Positions 34,183-42,300 of a stretch of DNA of 50,346 nt are shown here, piece by piece. A program made the translations under genes and the position numbers. The stretch covers positions 1 through 50,346 of the forward strand of contig NZ_MCZZ01000148.1 of assembly GCF_002875705.1 (NCBI RefSeq), in the 5' to 3' direction. The notes beneath the pieces were generated by a model. It did not search any database, had not been told where the DNA came from, and worked only from the letters and a program-made list of their open reading frames with translations. Source of the DNA: Vibrio sp. 10N.261.45.E2 (GTDB lineage Bacteria; Pseudomonadota; Gammaproteobacteria; Enterobacterales; Vibrionaceae). How positions within the stretch are numbered: the first letter of the stretch is position 1; each line of letters opens with the position of its first letter.

Positions 34183-34418
34183 AACAATTCCCAAGCCTGT
34201 TAATTATCGAGCGACTTATCAGTCTACTCTATAGGCTCTTTGAGCTTTTGTACAAAATTGCGCTTTTGAAGGTTAATACTGTTTCTATCGTTAGCTTTAT
34301 AGCGCTTTCAAACTGGGAGGAACGTCTTGGTATGTAACGAGTTAGCGAGAAATTGACAATAATTTAATCATACAAGCCGATACTGTCTTCAAATCATCGG
34401 CAACCGACCTGATACACA

Positions 34419-34757
34419 ATGAAAAACATACTATTCCTTTTCTTTTTCCTGAGCCTAACTGGGTGCACTCATAATCAATCCAAAGCACTGAGCATGAACT
34501 CCTCTTCAGTAAATACGTATCCTCAATCCATGTCGAACCTACAACTGTGCGATACCTTGTATTATGGGCGTTCAAGTAACCAGACACTCGCTGCCATTGG
34601 CAGTGAATTTAATCGAAGAGGATTATCAAAGAGTTGGTGTGATACCGAAACCAACAAGCTCTATTTAACAAAGACAATTGATTGGGTTGCTGATCAAATA
34701 GAAGACAAAGAAGATTCAGAGGAAGAAGCACCTGCCGTTGTTCTGCCTGCGAATTGA
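34419..34757 (+). CDS. Small lipoprotein, function unknown
   Basis: 112 residues. Signal sequence MKNILFLFFFLSLTGCTHNQ with lipobox LTGC, then a hydrophilic body with two Cys (QLCDTLYYG, SWCDTE) and an acidic C-terminal tail (EDKEDSEEEAPA). The middle segment (NQTLAAIGSEFNRRGLS) recalls other small Vibrio lipoproteins, but no family is assigned. Ended by a bidirectional terminator shared with ffs. Confidence 0.8.
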   Translation: MKNILFLFFFLSLTGCTHNQSKALSMNSSSVNTYPQSMSNLQLCDTLYYGRSSNQTLAAIGSEFNRRGLSKSWCDTETNKLYLTKTIDWVADQIEDKEDSEEEAPAVVLPAN

Positions 34758-34801
34758 GAAAAACGAAACGTTCTTGAACAAGAAAAAGGCAAGCAGATAG
34801 C

Positions 34802-34830
34802 AAAAAGCCGCTCATAAAGAGCGGCTTTTT
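34802..34830. terminator. Bidirectional terminator between the lipoprotein gene and ffs
   Basis: AAAAAGCCGCTC pairs perfectly with GAGCGGCTTTTT around the loop ATAAA. T-runs lie on both strands, so it ends the lipoprotein gene (plus) and 4.5S RNA (minus). Confidence 0.92.
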
Positions 34831-34833
34831 TAA

Positions 34834-34940
34834 GGGGTGGGAACCCAGCCACATCCCGGCACACAAGTCACTCGCTGCGGCTGCTCCCTTCCAGGCCTGA
34901 CCGAGTTCACGAGCTATTGTTGCGGGAGGACCAGGCCCCC
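34834..34940 (-). ncRNA. ffs: 4.5S RNA of the signal recognition particle
   Basis: About 107 nt. The minus strand starts GGGGGCCTGGTCCTCCCGCA and carries the conserved tip GGTCAGGCCTGGAAGGGAGC and AGCCGC, then GTGTGCCGGGATGTGGCTGG and a closing CCCACCCC. It folds into the single SRP hairpin that binds Ffh. A -35-like TTGAGG and -10-like GAATCT with 17 bp spacing precede it on the minus strand (weak). In E. coli ffs lies next to ybaZ-ybaY-tesB, as it does here. Confidence 0.95.
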
Positions 34941-35132
34941 ATAGATTCGTTTTCTAAGAGGCTTGCCTCAAAGAGTGATGGGATTATTAAGCATCACAGC
35001 AACCATTGCAAGCCCTTCCACCCTATTTTTGAACAATTGCGGTCTAAGTGCTTATCCTTTATTCAAACCACTAGAAAATCGCAGGTAAATTCACCATTTA
35101 CCTGCATTGGGGAGGTTTGGATTGCCGCAGTA

Positions 35133-35876
35133 TCAGATATCGATGTCTTCGTTATCTTCTGTGCGAATGATGTAGTCCGTCATCCACGCGGTGCCCAATA
35201 GACACAACCACACAACAAAGACGGGACTTGGCACTTCGATGCTTGGAGTAATCACTAGAGCCGCAAAACCGACCGTTGGCAGTGTCCAACACAGCAGCTT
35301 ATTCCAGCGAAAGGTCTTCAAGCGCGTCAGCGTTTCCATTGATGCCATGATGCCAGTTATACACAAGGCCACCAAAGCGGCATAAGGTAAATCGGCTATC
35401 CATAATGGAAGTATTAATCCTAATGACCACCAGCTGTGTCGGCTGGCTGGTTTAAGATGATTTGCCGCCCACCAAATTACGATAATTGATAAGGTTTGAA
35501 GCGTGGTCACCCACGGTACGCCTTCAAGCTTGCCAGCTGATTGCGTGACCATAATCCCGACTTGCAAAGTCGTCACAATCAGGCCAGAAATAATCACGAC
35601 CGACAAACTACTGCGTCTTGAGAAAACCACCATCAATAGCGGGAATAGAACCCAAGCACTGACGGACAGCGTGATGGGTTGCAAAGGAAGCGTGAGACCA
35701 TAAGTGGTCATGGAAACAAGCAAAGCTAATCCTGCTATGCCTCCCTGCGGTAAGATCCATAAAGCCGGAATTACCATTGCAAGTACTGGGATGTCACCGT
35801 CACTTAAACTGATTGCTCTTGCGCAAACAACCGCTAATAATGTGGTGATCAAGAACTGAAACGTTGAAAATACCAT
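35133..35876 (-). CDS. Polytopic membrane protein, function unknown
   Basis: 247 residues with about eight hydrophobic segments, nearly the whole length membrane-embedded, and a short acidic C-terminus (EDNEDIDI). A very good ribosome site (AAGGAGAGGGCT) precedes the ATG. No family recognised. It sits between ffs and atl, a position empty in the E. coli version of this neighbourhood. The gap 34941-35132 on its downstream side shows no gene. Confidence 0.75.
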   Translation of the reverse strand: MVFSTFQFLITTLLAVVCARAISLSDGDIPVLAMVIPALWILPQGGIAGLALLVSMTTYGLTLPLQPITLSVSAWVLFPLLMVVFSRRSSLSVVIISGLIVTTLQVGIMVTQSAGKLEGVPWVTTLQTLSIIVIWWAANHLKPASRHSWWSLGLILPLWIADLPYAALVALCITGIMASMETLTRLKTFRWNKLLCWTLPTVGFAALVITPSIEVPSPVFVVWLCLLGTAWMTDYIIRTEDNEDIDI

Positions 35877-35906
35877 AGCCCTCTCCTTCTACCGATCCGT
35901 GGTACC

Positions 35907-36068
35907 ATACCAATCGTAGTAATTAACTGGTCACCCTAGCTTGTTAAAAAACTCGATAACCTCGTTAGATTTTTTGATTGTAGAATAACTACTTACCGAA
36001 AAAATCTGCCTTGCTCTCAAGCTTTTTCCCTGCGCTATTTTTGAACACTTACTTACTGTGATTGGTAT
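35907..36068. repeat. Dispersed ~160-bp repeat, copy B
   Basis: Starts ATACCAATC, ends ATTGGTAT. Inverted orientation relative to copy A with about ten differences by eye. It ends 22 bp before the atl start codon, so it must be transcribed or supply the promoter of atl. The track-like open frame from 36058 begins inside this repeat and is not the true start. Confidence 0.85.
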
Positions 36069-36090
36069 TTATGAACTAGGAACATTTAGT

Positions 36091-36393
36091 ATGGACCAAT
36101 TTTTGAGCCAAATCTTTGCTGTGATTCACCAAATTCCATATGGGAAAGTAACAACTTATGGAGACATAGCACGTTTTTCAGGATTTCCGGGCTATGCGCG
36201 CCATGTTGGCAAAGCGCTGGGCAACTTGCCAGAAGGTAGTAAACTGCCTTGGTATCGAGTGATAAACAGCAAGGGTGAAATCTCTTTAAAGGGCGATTCG
36301 TTCGACCGACAAAAGCAGCATTTGGTTAAAGAAGGAGTTGAGGTGAGTGAGGCAGGAAAGATCAAACTCAGAATATACAAATGGCAGCCCTAG
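36091..36393 (+). CDS. atl: Alkyltransferase-like DNA-repair protein (Atl/YbaZ)
   Basis: 100 residues of the MGMT C-terminal fold. The helix-turn-helix region (GKVTTYGDIARFSGFPGYAR) and the arginine finger are present, but the alkyl-acceptor Cys of MGMT is replaced by Trp: LPWYRVINSKG in place of PCHRV. Such proteins bind O6-alkylguanine and pass it to nucleotide excision repair. The ATG at 36091 has AGGAACATTT upstream and is preferred over the in-repeat GTG at 36058. The neighbours ffs, ybaY and tesB match E. coli. Confidence 0.92.
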   Translation: MDQFLSQIFAVIHQIPYGKVTTYGDIARFSGFPGYARHVGKALGNLPEGSKLPWYRVINSKGEISLKGDSFDRQKQHLVKEGVEVSEAGKIKLRIYKWQP

Positions 36394-36468
36394 AGCTGCC
36401 ACTAATCGCCAATTCAACTGGCTGAGTTAAGCTAACCAAGATGCCTTAACAATGGCATCTATTTCTGA

Positions 36469-36909
36469 TTAACGAACACCAACCAAACGTAGGTCTGCTT
36501 GCTGTGTATTTTCTACATCAGTAATAACCGACTTGATAGTGTCAGTAGTAAAACGTAGTTTGCCGTCAACATGAATCGTTGCACGCATGTTGTAACGGTG
36601 GTTAGGCTGAATCTTGTTGTCGTCGTAGCTTAGTTCGAACGCAAACGGCACTTGTTTACCATCAGTTGTGAACTCTTGTGTTGCGATAACCGTTGATGGA
36701 GCGTCTGCTAGTGAAATATCTTCTAGCGTTACAGTAACCAATGCATTCTCCGGTAATGCAATTCTTTCGCGGTAGCTAACTGTTCCTGAAATCACTTGAG
36801 TATTCTCTGCAACCGCTTCTTGAGAAACGTTCGTTTCTGATGTTGTTTGGCAACCAACTAGCAGGCCAAACGATACTAAAGACGTTAGAAGAATTAGAGC
36901 CTTTTTCAT
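36469..36909 (-). CDS. ybaY: YbaY-family lipoprotein
   Basis: 146 residues. Lipoprotein signal MKKALILLTSLVSFGLLVGC, then a beta-sandwich domain of the YbaY/YscW type (SGTVSYRERIALPENALVTV, then FELSYDDNKIQPNHRYNMRA and IHVDGKLRFTTD). In E. coli it is a glycoprotein/polysaccharide-related lipoprotein of unclear role. The ATG at 36909 is preferred; the upstream in-frame codon is TTG. Position between atl and tesB is as in E. coli. Confidence 0.85.
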   Translation of the reverse strand: MKKALILLTSLVSFGLLVGCQTTSETNVSQEAVAENTQVISGTVSYRERIALPENALVTVTLEDISLADAPSTVIATQEFTTDGKQVPFAFELSYDDNKIQPNHRYNMRATIHVDGKLRFTTDTIKSVITDVENTQQADLRLVGVR

Positions 36910-37077
36910 ATTCAATTTCTCTCAACATGTTTGCCGGACTCGGCAAATCTACTCACCAATTATAAGAGAGCTTTCATATTCTGTCTTGAAACCCTATGAT
37001 TTATTGACAGATATCTGACTAAGCTAAATGATTAACACCATAATCTGACACCCATTTTACGAAGAGGAATGCTGGCG

Positions 37078-37938
37078 ATGAGTCAACCTTTACAAGAATT
37101 ACTAAGTTTACTTCAGCTAGAAAAACTGGAAGAAGGTTTATTCCGTGGGCAAAGTGAGAACCTAGGATTGCCACAGGTATACGGCGGTCAGGTATTGGGA
37201 CAAGCACTTTCTGCAGCTCGTTATACCGTTCAAGACGACCGTAGTGTTCACTCGTTCCACAGTTATTTTCTGTTTCCCGGCGATCCTGAAAAGCCAATTA
37301 TTTATGATGTTGAGAACCTAAGAGATGGACGCAGCTTCAGCACACGCCGTGTTAAAGCGATTCAAAATGGCCGCCCTATTTTCTATCTCACAGCTTCTTA
37401 TCATGGCGATGCACCTGGCTTTGAACACCAAAACGCAATGCCAGATATTCCGGGGCCTGAAAATTTTGCATCTGAAACTGAGCTTGCGAGCCATATAGCG
37501 GAGTTCTTACCGGAGAAGTTGCGCAAAACTTTCTGTGGCGAGAAGCCGATTGAGATGCGCCCAGTGACGGTTGTGAACCCACTCAATCCTAAGAAAACCG
37601 AAGCGAAACAGTATCTTTGGGTAAGAGCAAATGGCGCGATGCCAGACAACCAATTGATCCATCAATACTTGCTTGCTTACGCATCGGATTGGGGATTCTT
37701 GGTGACGGCGCTTCACCCTCATGAAGTCTCTATCATGACGCCAAACTTCCAAGTGGCGACGATCGATCACTCAATCTGGTTCCACCGCCCATTCAAGATG
37801 GACGAATGGTTACTTTATGCGATTGAAAGCCCAACGGCGGCGAACACTCGCGGCCTAGTTCGTGGCGAGATCTTTAACCAAAAAGGTGAATTAGTGGCGA
37901 CGGCAGTACAAGAAGGTGTGATGCGTTTTACTAAATAG
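37078..37938 (+). CDS. tesB: Acyl-CoA thioesterase II (TesB)
   Basis: 286 residues, the same length as E. coli TesB. Double hot-dog fold hydrolysing medium- and long-chain acyl-CoA. Seen: LFRGQSENLGLPQVYGGQVL near the N-terminus, HSFHSYFLFPGD, and a second half with SIWFHRPFKMDEWLLY and the closing RGEIFNQKGELVATAVQEG. The ATG at 37078 lies about 9 bp after GAGGA; the ATG at 37069 would be too close to it. Confidence 0.95.
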   Translation: MSQPLQELLSLLQLEKLEEGLFRGQSENLGLPQVYGGQVLGQALSAARYTVQDDRSVHSFHSYFLFPGDPEKPIIYDVENLRDGRSFSTRRVKAIQNGRPIFYLTASYHGDAPGFEHQNAMPDIPGPENFASETELASHIAEFLPEKLRKTFCGEKPIEMRPVTVVNPLNPKKTEAKQYLWVRANGAMPDNQLIHQYLLAYASDWGFLVTALHPHEVSIMTPNFQVATIDHSIWFHRPFKMDEWLLYAIESPTAANTRGLVRGEIFNQKGELVATAVQEGVMRFTK

Positions 37939-37965
37939 CAATCAGGCGTTGTTTTAAAAGCCGTA

Positions 37966-38004
37966 AAAAAGAGAGGCTAGGTTTAATACCTAGCCTCTCT
38001 TTTT
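37966..38004. terminator. Bidirectional terminator after tesB
   Basis: AAAAGAGAGGCTAGG pairs perfectly with CCTAGCCTCTCTTTT over a 7-nt loop. T-runs on both strands serve tesB and the convergent coiled-coil protein gene. Confidence 0.92.
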
Positions 38005-38042
38005 AATTCTAATGATGAGTGATTACGTTGAGCCAGTAACCT

Positions 38043-38708
38043 CTACTCAGCTTCTAACGTTGGCTCAAACTCGCTTTGTACTCGCGTTTTAATACCATCG
38101 CCTGCATCTCGCAGAAGATTAAACGGCGACATGACAACACCTTTCACTGCGCCTTCTGCCGCGCCCTGAGCGAGTTCTTTACTCTTATCGGCCAGCAGAT
38201 TTGCCTCCGCTAAAATACCCGGGACTTCCGCTCGTAACATCTCAGATTCCGCGATAACCACAGGGATCGTCTGTTCGCGGTAAGACTTACTTTCAGCGAG
38301 CACTGGTGGCATTACGTCGGCTCGGTATCTCTTCAATTCCGTTAATGTTGGTGGAATAACATCGGTTCTTACCTGCTCGACTTCCGTTCGAACATTTTTT
38401 ACTTCGTCTAAAATTGCAGGGATTTTGCCATCAACTGACGAAACGGTTTGATTCACGTCATCGATCGTCTTTCTTACGTTTTCGACAGTATCTAGAACCT
38501 GAGGAGCAAGCTCATTAACATGCTCAGCAAATTCCAACATTTCTTCTACTTTTAGCCCTTTAGTAAGAACAGACAAGTCTTCAATTACCTGCGGATAGGT
38601 ATCAACGATTTCACCAACTTTATTGGTAAATGAGTAAATGGTGTAGCCCAAGTAAAAAATCGCGACAGCTAACACCAATTGGATAGCGGTAGATACTTTT
38701 GCAAACAT
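38043..38708 (-). CDS. Membrane-anchored repeat/coiled-coil protein, function unknown
   Basis: 221 residues. One N-terminal transmembrane helix (about 6-26), then a long helical part with heptad-like spacing. Four 15-residue repeats lie at 113-172, of the form x-R-x-D/E-V-I-P-P-x-L-x-E-x-x-x (VRTDVIPPTLTELKR; YRADVMPPVLAESKS; YREQTIPVVIAESEM; LRAEVPGILAEANLL). A Gly/Ala-rich segment follows. It would extend into the periplasm or cytoplasm as a rod. No family assigned. Good ribosome site AAAAGGATTATTC. Confidence 0.75.
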   Translation of the reverse strand: MFAKVSTAIQLVLAVAIFYLGYTIYSFTNKVGEIVDTYPQVIEDLSVLTKGLKVEEMLEFAEHVNELAPQVLDTVENVRKTIDDVNQTVSSVDGKIPAILDEVKNVRTEVEQVRTDVIPPTLTELKRYRADVMPPVLAESKSYREQTIPVVIAESEMLRAEVPGILAEANLLADKSKELAQGAAEGAVKGVVMSPFNLLRDAGDGIKTRVQSEFEPTLEAE

Positions 38709-38771
38709 GAATAATCCTTTTCTTTATCGCAGAGGCGATGTTTAAATTCGAAGCTAAACGAGTCGGTATGA

Positions 38772-39245
38772 TTAAAGTGGCAGAGCCGTCGTGTATTTCA
38801 ATGGTTCCATCGCAAACGTCGAGGTCACATTAGAAATCCCATCAATACTATTCACCAAGCGCTTATAAAAATCATCAAAGCACTTCATGTCTTTAACTTG
38901 CACCTTCATCATATAATCATACTCACCGGCCATGCGATAGAACTCCATCACTTCTGGAAATTCCGACACAGTGTTCACAAAACGACCATACCACTCATGA
39001 GAATGATCACTGGTTTTCACCAATACGAACGCGGTAAAGGAAAGATCCAACTTTTCCGGGTTCAGCAGCGCGACTCTTTTCTCAATAATGCCGTTCTCTT
39101 CTAGGCGTTTAAGCCTTTTCCAACAAGGCGTTGTAGTGAGGTTGACGGCTTCAGAAATATCGTTCAATGACAGCGTGCTGTCTTCTTGCAGTAAACCTAA
39201 TATTTTTTTATCTACGGCATCTATCACACTTTCACCAGATCGCAT
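38772..39245 (-). CDS. Lrp/AsnC-family regulator (DecR/CyuR-like context)
   Basis: 157 residues. Winged helix-turn-helix (IDAVDKKILGLLQEDSTLSL, then EAVNLTTTPCWKRLKRLEEN) and a RAM domain (FTAFVLVKTSDHSHEWYGRF and following). Divergent from a PLP-dependent cysteine-synthase-like gene with a Lrp-like box between them, so it probably senses an amino acid (possibly cysteine, as DecR/CyuR does) and controls that enzyme. The ligand is inferred from context only. Confidence 0.9.
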   Translation of the reverse strand: MRSGESVIDAVDKKILGLLQEDSTLSLNDISEAVNLTTTPCWKRLKRLEENGIIEKRVALLNPEKLDLSFTAFVLVKTSDHSHEWYGRFVNTVSEFPEVMEFYRMAGEYDYMMKVQVKDMKCFDDFYKRLVNSIDGISNVTSTFAMEPLKYTTALPL

Positions 39246-39250
39246 TTAAA

Positions 39251-39265
39251 GAGAATAATTTTCTA
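39251..39265. promoter_or_regulatory. Lrp-type box in the divergent promoter
   Basis: GAGAATAATTTTCTA matches the Lrp consensus (YAGHAWWWTWTDCTR-type) at all but the first base. It lies next to the regulator's start and 109 bp before the PLP gene. Confidence 0.5.
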
Positions 39266-39373
39266 CAATTTAAGCAAAACAAAGCAAATATGGCAAAGTT
39301 TTTCTCTCGGATTATAGATAAATTAGAACTATACCAATTACAAGAATTCCTACACTCGATCAGGAGAACGCTT

Positions 39374-40441
39374 ATGTGCACTGACCATCAATGGATTAAC
39401 AACGCGATTCGTAAAATTGAAGCAGACTACCAACGCTCAGCGGATACGCACCTTATCAAGCTCGATCTACCAAGTATCGAAGGCATTGATGTTTACCTTA
39501 AAGATGAAAGCACACACCCTACCGGCTCTTTGAAGCACCGTTTAGCGCGTTCTCTATTCTTATACGCTATCTGTAACGGTTGGGTTGGTCCAGAAACAAC
39601 GATCATTGAATCGTCTTCTGGTAGCACTGCCGTGTCTGAAGCGTACTTTGCTCGTCTACTTGGCCTGCCGTTTATTGCGGTAATGCCCAAATGCACGGCG
39701 AAGAAGAAAATTGAGCAAATTGAATTCTACGGTGGTCAAGCGCATCTTGTTGACCGTTCTGATGAAATTTACGATGAGTCTCGCCGTTTGGCGGCAGAAC
39801 TCAATGGTCACTACATGGACCAATTTACATACGCTGAGCGCGCAACCGACTGGCGTGGTAACAACAACATCGCAAACTCGATTTTCAATCAAATGCAGAT
39901 GGAAGATCACCCAGTTCCAGCTTGGGTAGTAATGAGCCCAGGTACTGGTGGTACTTCCGCGACTATTGGCCGTTTCATTCGCTACCAACAGCATGAAACT
40001 AAGCTATGTGTTGTCGACCCTGAGAACTCTGTATTCCACGAATACTTCCAAACGGGCAACATGAACGTAAAAGGCAGTACATTCAGCAAGATTGAAGGCA
40101 TTGGTCGCCCACGTGCAGAACCAAGCTTCATTCCTGGTGTGGTTGACGAAATGCGTAAAATCCCAGATGCAGCAAGTATTGCAACGACACATTGGTTGTC
40201 TGACATTCTTGGTCGTAAGGTTGGCGCATCAACCGGTACTAACATGTACGGCGTGCTTCAGCTAGCAAGTGAAATGAAAGCACGTGGTGAGAAAGGCTCT
40301 ATCGTGACTCTGTTATGTGATAGCGGCGAGCGTTACCTGGACACCTACTTCAATGACGAGTGGGTAGACAACAATATTGGTGACCTACAGCCTTACGCAG
40401 CGAAGCTAGAAGCTTTCTCGCAAACGGGTGAGCTGGCTTAA
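39374..40441 (+). CDS. PLP-dependent cysteine synthase-family enzyme
   Basis: 355 residues of fold type II. The PLP Lys is K54 in HPTGSLKHRLA; the substrate loop SSSGSTAVSEA and the phosphate-binding GTGGTSATIGRF are present. The family includes cysteine synthases, cystathionine beta-synthases and cysteine/serine lyases; with a divergent Lrp regulator a cysteine- or serine-degrading or desulfidase role is plausible. The frame is open far upstream to 39167, but the ATG at 39374 follows CAGGAGAACG and is chosen. A terminator follows. Confidence 0.88.
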   Translation: MCTDHQWINNAIRKIEADYQRSADTHLIKLDLPSIEGIDVYLKDESTHPTGSLKHRLARSLFLYAICNGWVGPETTIIESSSGSTAVSEAYFARLLGLPFIAVMPKCTAKKKIEQIEFYGGQAHLVDRSDEIYDESRRLAAELNGHYMDQFTYAERATDWRGNNNIANSIFNQMQMEDHPVPAWVVMSPGTGGTSATIGRFIRYQQHETKLCVVDPENSVFHEYFQTGNMNVKGSTFSKIEGIGRPRAEPSFIPGVVDEMRKIPDAASIATTHWLSDILGRKVGASTGTNMYGVLQLASEMKARGEKGSIVTLLCDSGERYLDTYFNDEWVDNNIGDLQPYAAKLEAFSQTGELA

Positions 40442-40470
40442 GTTCATTAACTAACAAGTTTACAATGACA

Positions 40471-40500
40471 AAAAAGGACGAAGTTAACTTCGTCCTTTTT
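40471..40500. terminator. Bidirectional terminator after the PLP enzyme gene
   Basis: Perfect 30-bp palindrome: AAAAAGGACGAAGTT joined directly to AACTTCGTCCTTTTT. T-runs on both strands, so it also ends the convergent small gene. Confidence 0.9.
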
Positions 40501-40530
40501 CTTTATAATAAGCCCCTATTAAGACACTGA

Positions 40531-40812
40531 TTAATCGCTATACTGTGTTATTTTTGTCACTACAGACAAAGACGCATTATCGCTATAAGTATCTACAAAT
40601 AAAAACCCTTCTAGTTTAACTTTTCCTTCTATGTTATGAAGAGTTTCAAACGCATTATGAATATATTTATCTAATGAACAACATGACACTAGAAAGTTAT
40701 CTGTTTGCACTAAAAAACTACATCCCGGATAAGAAATATCATCTACAGGTTGAATATTCTTTTTAGTAAGGCTACTTTTCACAATAAAACCAGTCACGCC
40801 AAATTGATTCAT
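40531..40812 (-). CDS. Hypothetical protein, 93 residues
   Basis: AT-rich gene with a good ribosome site (CAGGATATTAAT). No signal peptide or membrane segment. It has four Cys (GCSF, SCCS) and a mainly beta pattern (FGVTGFIVKSSLTKK ... VKLEGFLFVDTYSDNASLSV). No family recognised. It closes the AT-rich group of unknown genes 40.5-43.2 kb. Confidence 0.55.
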   Translation of the reverse strand: MNQFGVTGFIVKSSLTKKNIQPVDDISYPGCSFLVQTDNFLVSCCSLDKYIHNAFETLHNIEGKVKLEGFLFVDTYSDNASLSVVTKITQYSD

Positions 40813-40896
40813 ATTAATATCCTGAAAGCTTGATTATTAATCGTAAATATTTAGAAATAATAGGCGAACAATAACGTTCACTTTAACAATGGATGG

Positions 40897-41445
40897 TTAT
40901 GAGCTCACTTCAAATGCTTCTGATAACGCCTCTACAGATGTTTCAGAGACAAACTCACCATCAACAAAGTACTTAACGTTTACACCTTCCTTCACGCCCG
41001 TTACCGTTGAAGAAGTGCCGTCAACATAAGTCACTTCCATCTCAATAGTATTTTCGTCAATAGTTCTTATATGACTGTCTTCAATGTTGTGGTACGTCAG
41101 AGGATCAATCGGTGCATCACGAAGTGAAGGATCAAGATCACCGTTAATATCAATCATTGTCTCGACTTTACTATCAAAGATATGCGGAGTGCCGTCGAAA
41201 GGGTTTGAACCCGTCCAGAACTCGATTGAGTTAACAACGAAGTAATCTGCCAATGTTGTAAAGCCATAAACAGGTGCCAATAAGAAGTTAACACCGCCAC
41301 GTGCATAGCGGTTATCAACAACCTTAACATTAAATTCCATCAGTTTCTTGGTCGTAAAATTACTACCGACGCAACCAGTTACAACCGGCACAATTAACAT
41401 CAAAGCTGATAATTTTAGTACCATTTTTTTGTTTAAAAAATTCAC
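40897..41445 (-). CDS. DUF3332 lipoprotein
   Basis: 182 residues, start GTG at 41445 with AGGCGAGAA close upstream (the ATG at 41424 has no ribosome site). The lipobox VVTGCVGS anchors it in a membrane. The sequence NRYARGGVNFLLAPVYGFTT is typical of DUF3332, frequent in vibrios, function unknown. It follows the outer-membrane protein gene by 15 bp, so the two form an operon. Confidence 0.85.
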   Translation of the reverse strand: MNFLNKKMVLKLSALMLIVPVVTGCVGSNFTTKKLMEFNVKVVDNRYARGGVNFLLAPVYGFTTLADYFVVNSIEFWTGSNPFDGTPHIFDSKVETMIDINGDLDPSLRDAPIDPLTYHNIEDSHIRTIDENTIEMEVTYVDGTSSTVTGVKEGVNVKYFVDGEFVSETSVEALSEAFEVSS

Positions 41446-41460
41446 TTTCTCGCCTACAAC

Positions 41461-42138
41461 TTAAAAAATATAACCCAATTCAACACCAAAAAACGTATCT
41501 TCACCTAATTCATAGGTACTTACTGATGCATTAACGTCAATTTTTCCGTTTGTCCATCCAAGTTTATTTTCGAAGATATTGTCATACCCCTCTGCATCAA
41601 CAAAATACGTAAAGTCACCACGGTAGTACATATTACCAAATGGAACCAAAACCCCAGCCTCTACGTCAAAACCATCAGCAAGGTCACCACCATAGTAATT
41701 TGCACCAACATTCCACGCACCAAACCTAGCATCCCCTACATAATTACCTCCAAATCGATAATTATTATATTCTCCATCTATGTTATTCCAAACACCATCA
41801 ATTACGACATTACTGGATATATTGTATTGACCTGTTAGCGACATGACGTCTGATGCTTCATCATCGTAGTCAAACGAGTAGTTTTTATATGTTATACCAA
41901 CACTTGCTTTATCATTAATACCGTATGTACCGTCCAAAGATATTGCATCAGCATCTTCATAAGATTCATATTCACCTGTAATACTACTCTGGACATTTCT
42001 AATATCTTGACTGTGATAACTTTTTTTAACTTGATTTTTTTGTTCTAGGCTTTCATTAACAATAGCGTCACTTGCAAGAACTGAACCAGATAAAGAAATA
42101 AAGAACAAAGAAGATAATGTAACTAATTGTGTTTTCAT
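41461..42138 (-). CDS. Putative outer-membrane beta-barrel protein
   Basis: 225 residues from the ATG at 42138 (frame open to 42168). Signal peptide MKTQLVTLSSLFFISLSGSV, cleaved near LASDA, then a barrel rich in Tyr, Asn, Asp and Gly with alternating strands (YGINDKASVGITYKNYSFDY), ending in Phe (GVELGYIF). Mature sequence begins with a charged helix. No specific family recognised; size fits an 8- to 10-strand barrel. Operon with the DUF3332 lipoprotein gene. Confidence 0.75.
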   Translation of the reverse strand: MKTQLVTLSSLFFISLSGSVLASDAIVNESLEQKNQVKKSYHSQDIRNVQSSITGEYESYEDADAISLDGTYGINDKASVGITYKNYSFDYDDEASDVMSLTGQYNISSNVVIDGVWNNIDGEYNNYRFGGNYVGDARFGAWNVGANYYGGDLADGFDVEAGVLVPFGNMYYRGDFTYFVDAEGYDNIFENKLGWTNGKIDVNASVSTYELGEDTFFGVELGYIF

Positions 42139-42230
42139 GATATTCCAATGGTTGAATTTTAATGCCAAAATGGCAGTGTTAAAATTAGGCTATTAAATTA
42201 GCCGTTATTTTTAGGTAATAAAAAGCCACA

Positions 42231-42256
42231 CCATGATTTTAAAATCATGGTTTTTT
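42231..42256. terminator. Palindromic hairpin, possible terminator
   Basis: CCATGATTTT joined to AAAATCATGG, then six T residues on the plus strand. On the minus strand, where the DUF302 gene ends, a T-run follows only after seven bases, so the intended direction is uncertain. Confidence 0.5.
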
Positions 42257-42300
42257 ATTAATGTAAATTAATTAGACGTTAATTATCGTAAGGCGATAGA

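Noticed and set aside
39326..39345. ATACCAATTACA resembling one end of the dispersed repeat
   Set aside because: No matching second end or internal repeat sequence nearby; probably chance.
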